DNA from: SZUA-87 sp041687805
GTDB lineage: Bacteria > Actinomycetota > Acidimicrobiia > Acidimicrobiales > Aldehydirespiratoraceae
Assembly (NCBI GenBank): GCA_041687805.1
Contig: JBDNJK010000092.1
Coordinates: 1 to 8,371 of the forward strand
Direction: 5' to 3'
DNA: 8,371 nt
Each line of letters begins with the position of its first letter. The first letter of the stretch is position 1. This document shows positions 5,877-8,371 of this stretch, in pieces. Under the pieces are notes generated by a model. The model saw only the letters and a list, made by a program, of their open reading frames with translations. It did not search any database and was not told the DNA's origin. A program made the position numbers and the translations under genes.

Positions 5877-6251
5877 ATGCGTACTCATCTGCGTGTAATC
5901 GCACTCGTTCTCGCGACAATGATCGCCGCATCGGCCTGCACGCCAGCCGAGGTCACCGTCTTTCTCGATATCACCGATCCAACTCGCGACGTACTCAGCG
6001 CCGACCAGCTCTATCAGCTGCGTAGTTGCGAATCAACCGACAACTACGAGGCAATCAACCCATCCGGTGCCTACCGCGGCGCCTACCAGTTCGACCAGAC
6101 CACCTGGAACGACGTGGCCCACCGGCACTTCCCCTTCCTCGCCGACCGCGACCCCGCGACCGTTGAACCGTGGTGGCAAGACGCCATGACCCGAGCGTTG
6201 TGGTCGGAGCGAGGCCGCCAACCATGGCCGGTCTGCGGACTGAAGGTCTGA
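5877..6251 (+). CDS. Resuscitation-promoting-factor-like transglycosylase lipoprotein
   Basis: A compact 124-aa secreted protein with an Rpf catalytic domain, the lysozyme-like fold that cleaves peptidoglycan glycan strands and promotes regrowth of resting actinobacteria. The signal peptide (core about 7-19) ends in IAASAC, giving a lipobox-like site with Cys21, so it is probably membrane-anchored on the outer face. The domain covers about 43-122: LRSCES with the catalytic Glu52, NPSGAYRGAYQF (61-72), TTWNDVA, a WWQDAMTRALW helix and the ending RGRQPWPVCG. Cys51 and Cys120 match the conserved Rpf disulfide pair. There are no LysM, DUF348 or G5 accessory domains, so it is far shorter than RpfB. 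ATG 5877 is fixed by AGGAGG 10 nt upstream. lnt, for the last step of lipoprotein maturation, follows after 22 bp. A CRP-like site and A+T-rich promoter precede it. Confidence 0.9.
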   Translation: MRTHLRVIALVLATMIAASACTPAEVTVFLDITDPTRDVLSADQLYQLRSCESTDNYEAINPSGAYRGAYQFDQTTWNDVAHRHFPFLADRDPATVEPWWQDAMTRALWSERGRQPWPVCGLKV

Positions 6252-6259
6252 TCAGGGCG

Positions 6260-6265
6260 TAGCAT
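6260..6265 (+). promoter_or_regulatory. Candidate leaderless -10 box for lnt
   Basis: TAGCAT matches TANNNT and ends 8 nt before the GTG start of lnt at 6274, with no Shine-Dalgarno between. It sits in the 22-bp gap after the rpf-like gene, so lnt may have both its own promoter and read-through from that gene. Confidence 0.45.
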
Positions 6266-6273
6266 CGCCCGCC

Positions 6274-7767
6274 GTGAGACACATCGCTCTATCGGCACTT
6301 TCTGGTCTACTCATCGCCGCGGCCATGCCCCCCTGGGGCTGGTGGCCGCTGGCGATCATCGGACTTGCAATCTGGTTCTGCCTCATCGACGACCCGTCGC
6401 GCAAGACCAGGTTCACCACATCGCTGATCGTCGCACTCGCGTGGTCGATACCGGCCACGTTGTGGATGTTCGACCTCACCCCGGCCGGGTGGCCGGTGTC
6501 GGTGCTGCTGTTCTCATCGTTTCTGGGATTGGCCGGCATGGCCACACCATCACAAAGACCCATCCGTCGAATTGTTTTCCCGGCCGGGATCGTGCTCGCC
6601 GAGCTCGTTCGATGGTCGTGGCCCTTCGGTGGTATCCCGTTGGCCAACCTCGCCATGGCCGAGGTGGCCTCGCCTCTTGCTCCGGTGGCCAGACTCTTCG
6701 GGTCGTTGTTCTTGGTCATGATCACCGTTGTGGTGGCGGTGACGCTCGTCGACTTGGTACGACGCGACCGCCACGCAATAGCCGGCGGGATCGCGGTTCT
6801 GATAGCGGTCGCCGCCGGGATGATCGCCATGTCGATCGACGCGCCGAAAGCCGACACGCTCGATGTGGCTGTGGTGCAAGGCGGTGGTCCACAAAACACC
6901 CGTGCCGATATCTGCGAGAACCGCACAGTGTTCGAGCGACACATGTCGGCCAGTCACCTCATCGATCGACCGGTCGATCTTGTGCTGTGGCCCGAAAACG
7001 TGGTCAACCCGGTAGCCGATGGTTTGGAAACATCGCTTTGCAACGAACCGTTGCTCTGGCATTCCGAGGCCGCCGACAGACTCGCAGAACTCGCCGGTGA
7101 GCTCGACGCTGTCTTGGTATCCGGATGGTTCGAACGAACAGCCGACGACACGGCCAACGTCAACTACTCGATCGCGACCTCACCTGACGGCACCGTCACC
7201 GGCCGCTACGACAAGGTCCGGTTGGTGCCTTTCGGTGAGTTCGTTCCACTTCGATCACTCATCGAATTGTTCAGCGGCGAATTGCCATCACACGACACTC
7301 GGCCCGGCCACAACACCGCTGTAATCGACTCCGCGGTCGGACGTCTGGGAGTCTCGATCTCGTGGGAGATCTTCTTCGACACACGCGCACGTGATGCCAT
7401 CGACAACGGCGGGCAGGTTCTGCTCAACCCGACCAACGGCTCGAGCTATTGGCTCACGATCCTGCAAAGCCAACAGATCGCATCAAGTCAACTGCGAGCC
7501 ATAGAGACCGACCGGTGGGTGCTGCAGGCCGCCCCCACCGGGTTCTCGGCCATCGTCAACCCCGACGGCGACGTGATTGAGCGCACCGGAGTCAGCGAGC
7601 AGCGTGTCCTCTACGCCACCATCGAACTTCACGACGGCCGCACTCTCGCCGTTCGCTGGGGAGTGTGGCCCACCTTGCTCACCAGCTTGGCGGTTATGGG
7701 CTGGGCATGGCTGCCGATGATCGACACGGAACGCCTTCGACGGAAATTTGTCAGACCTCGACGCTGA
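6274..7767 (+). CDS. lnt: Apolipoprotein N-acyltransferase (nucleophile Cys replaced by Ser)
   Basis: Integral-membrane enzyme of the nitrilase superfamily that transfers a third acyl chain to the N-terminal Cys of lipoproteins. The 497-aa length is close to E. coli Lnt (512). Residues 1-190 hold several membrane helices; the nitrilase domain runs from about 195 to 455, followed by a last helix (462-481). Catalytic motifs seen: Glu241 in LWPEN, Lys314 in RYDKVRLVPFGE, and Glu322. At the nucleophile, where E. coli has ICYE (Cys387), this protein has ISWE with Ser363, codon TCG at 7360-7362. The surroundings are otherwise well kept (LLNPTNGSSYW, SSQLRAIETDRWVLQAAPTG), so this is not a decayed gene. 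It may use Ser, be inactive, or belong to an actinobacterial subfamily. GTG 6274 is the start, with a TANNNT box 8 nt upstream. Its 3' end overlaps dtd tail-to-tail by 17 bp. Confidence 0.92.
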   Translation: MRHIALSALSGLLIAAAMPPWGWWPLAIIGLAIWFCLIDDPSRKTRFTTSLIVALAWSIPATLWMFDLTPAGWPVSVLLFSSFLGLAGMATPSQRPIRRIVFPAGIVLAELVRWSWPFGGIPLANLAMAEVASPLAPVARLFGSLFLVMITVVVAVTLVDLVRRDRHAIAGGIAVLIAVAAGMIAMSIDAPKADTLDVAVVQGGGPQNTRADICENRTVFERHMSASHLIDRPVDLVLWPENVVNPVADGLETSLCNEPLLWHSEAADRLAELAGELDAVLVSGWFERTADDTANVNYSIATSPDGTVTGRYDKVRLVPFGEFVPLRSLIELFSGELPSHDTRPGHNTAVIDSAVGRLGVSISWEIFFDTRARDAIDNGGQVLLNPTNGSSYWLTILQSQQIASSQLRAIETDRWVLQAAPTGFSAIVNPDGDVIERTGVSEQRVLYATIELHDGRTLAVRWGVWPTLLTSLAVMGWAWLPMIDTERLRRKFVRPRR

Positions 7768-8188
7768 CGGTGACCGGACCGTCGTTCACCAGCTCGACCT
7801 TCATGTCTGTCTGGAATCGCCCGGTGGCGACTATGGCGCCCAGCCCACGAAGCGCTTCGATGACCGCCTCCACCAATGGACGTGCCATGTCGGGACGTGC
7901 CGCTGCCGACCAGCCCGGCCGGCGGCCACTGGTTGTGTCGCCATAGAGCGTGAACTGGCTGACAACGAGAATCTCGCACGACGTATCGGCTACCGAGAGG
8001 TTGATGAGACCTTCCGAATCGTCGAATAGTCGGATATTCCAGATCTTGTCGGCCAACTTGCACGCTTTGGCCTCGGTGTCGTCGTGGGTGATCCCAATGA
8101 GAGCGAGCAGACCCGGCCCAATCTCCCCAACCAAATCGCCATCGACTTCTACCGATGCTCTGGTGACTCTCTGCAGGAGTGCTCTCAC
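7751..8188 (-). CDS. dtd: D-aminoacyl-tRNA deacylase
   Basis: Cytoplasmic proofreading enzyme that hydrolyses D-amino acids (and glycine wrongly joined to tRNA-Ala) from tRNAs. The 145-aa length is exactly usual. Family features: the start MRALLQRVTRASVEVDG, the SQFTLYGDT motif (77-84, with Thr80), GRRPGW (88-93), and the C-terminal NDGPVT (135-140), whose Gly137-cisPro138 gives chiral selectivity across the dimer. GRFQTDM (123-129) replaces the more usual GRFxADM, a small departure away from the two signature motifs. GTG 8188 is the start; the residues match the family from the first Met. It lies 9 nt after the beta-galactosidase stop codon on the same strand, so co-transcription is possible, but a TANNNT box 6 nt before the start suggests its own leaderless promoter. 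The 3' end overlaps lnt by 17 bp in convergent orientation. Confidence 0.96.
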   Translation of the reverse strand: MRALLQRVTRASVEVDGDLVGEIGPGLLALIGITHDDTEAKACKLADKIWNIRLFDDSEGLINLSVADTSCEILVVSQFTLYGDTTSGRRPGWSAAARPDMARPLVEAVIEALRGLGAIVATGRFQTDMKVELVNDGPVTVSVEV

Positions 8189-8194
8189 GGGTCG

Positions 8195-8200
8195 AAGCTA
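8195..8200 (-). promoter_or_regulatory. Candidate leaderless -10 box for dtd, overlapping an upstream stop codon
   Basis: On the minus strand TAGCTT ends 6 nt before the dtd GTG at 8188. Its first three bases, TAG, are also the stop codon of the upstream beta-galactosidase. The position matches four other candidate leaderless boxes in the window. No -35 is clear, and coincidence with the stop codon lowers certainty. Confidence 0.4.
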
Positions 8201-8371
8201 CCGGGTCTGTTGAGTGGACCTGATGGTCCATTCCCACGAATGGGTGCCGCCACACACTCGATGGGCCGCAAGAGCATCGGGCCCGCAGGCCGCGGTGCCA
8301 AGCCCACGCACTGCGGAGTCGACATGAACCTCGACCGTCGACCGGGGTTCCAACTCGGCGATGGTCGTGGC
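8198..8371 (-). CDS. GH2 beta-galactosidase, C-terminal fragment (cut by window edge)
   Basis: A 57-residue C-terminal piece, open to the right edge and ending in TAG at 8198-8200. The segment VEVHVDSAVRGLGTAACGPDA, followed by HSWEWTIR, matches the last beta-sandwich domain of LacZ-type glycoside hydrolase family 2 beta-galactosidases in the actinobacterial style. E. coli LacZ has a corresponding MGIGGDDSW segment here, whose Trp lines the aglycone site; that Trp is not present in this protein. The full enzyme would hydrolyse terminal beta-galactosides; catalytic residues lie outside the window, so activity cannot be judged. dtd begins 9 nt downstream of its stop codon. The call rests on a short fragment but the motif is distinctive. 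Confidence 0.72.
   Translation of the reverse strand, partial: ATTIAELEPRSTVEVHVDSAVRGLGTAACGPDALAAHRVCGGTHSWEWTIRSTQQTR

Noticed and set aside
6252..6944. 230-aa frame on the minus strand inside lnt
   Set aside because: It is the antisense of the lnt membrane region and is low in complexity; no domain or ribosome site seen.
7629..8255. 208-aa frame on the minus strand overlapping dtd
   Set aside because: It is a shadow frame; dtd and the beta-galactosidase end explain the same bases with clear motifs.

Overview
The window looks like chromosomal housekeeping DNA from a GC-rich (about 60% by eye) actinobacterium, possibly of the class Acidimicrobiia. The clues are an actinobacterial/Thermus-type malate dehydrogenase, a resuscitation-promoting-factor (Rpf) type muralytic domain, a HemE-HemY pair, frequent GTG starts and what look like leaderless promoters. 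The phylum is fairly secure; the class is a guess. I see no phage, transposon, CRISPR, rRNA or tRNA sequence, and no gene is obviously broken.

Layout from left to right. (1) A double-hotdog acyl-CoA thioesterase (15-773) and an SCP2-like lipid-binding protein (798-1190), both on the plus strand. (2) Convergent to these, on the minus strand, malate dehydrogenase mdh (1228-2214), and upstream of it a secreted lipoprotein with a Ser/Thr-repeat stalk and a degenerate M23/LytM domain (2312-3202). (3) Diverging from the lipoprotein across a 74-bp gap, hemE (3277-4350) and hemY (4347-5693), which overlap by 4 bp and encode consecutive haem-pathway steps. (4) A 183-bp regulatory gap with a CRP/GlxR-like site and an A+T-rich promoter region. 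(5) A small Rpf-like lipoprotein (5877-6251) and, 22 bp later, apolipoprotein N-acyltransferase lnt (6274-7767). (6) On the minus strand, dtd (7751-8188), overlapping the lnt 3' end by 17 bp, and just upstream of dtd the C-terminus of a GH2 beta-galactosidase that enters from the right edge (8198-8371).

How the genes fit together. The thioesterase and SCP2 protein suggest a small lipid or acyl-CoA unit. HemE and HemY make and oxidise coproporphyrinogen. The Rpf-like protein and the M23-like protein are both predicted lipoproteins acting on or near the cell wall, and Lnt is the enzyme family that N-acylates such lipoproteins.

The most notable signals are these. Five start codons are preceded 6-8 nt upstream by a TANNNT box and lack a Shine-Dalgarno sequence, while mdh and the rpf-like gene have Shine-Dalgarno sequences and ATG starts. 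The Lnt has Ser where the family's nucleophilic Cys should be. The M23-like lipoprotein lacks the first zinc-ligand His. The rpf-like gene has a near-consensus CRP site upstream. I did not find a convincing wholly new multi-gene system.
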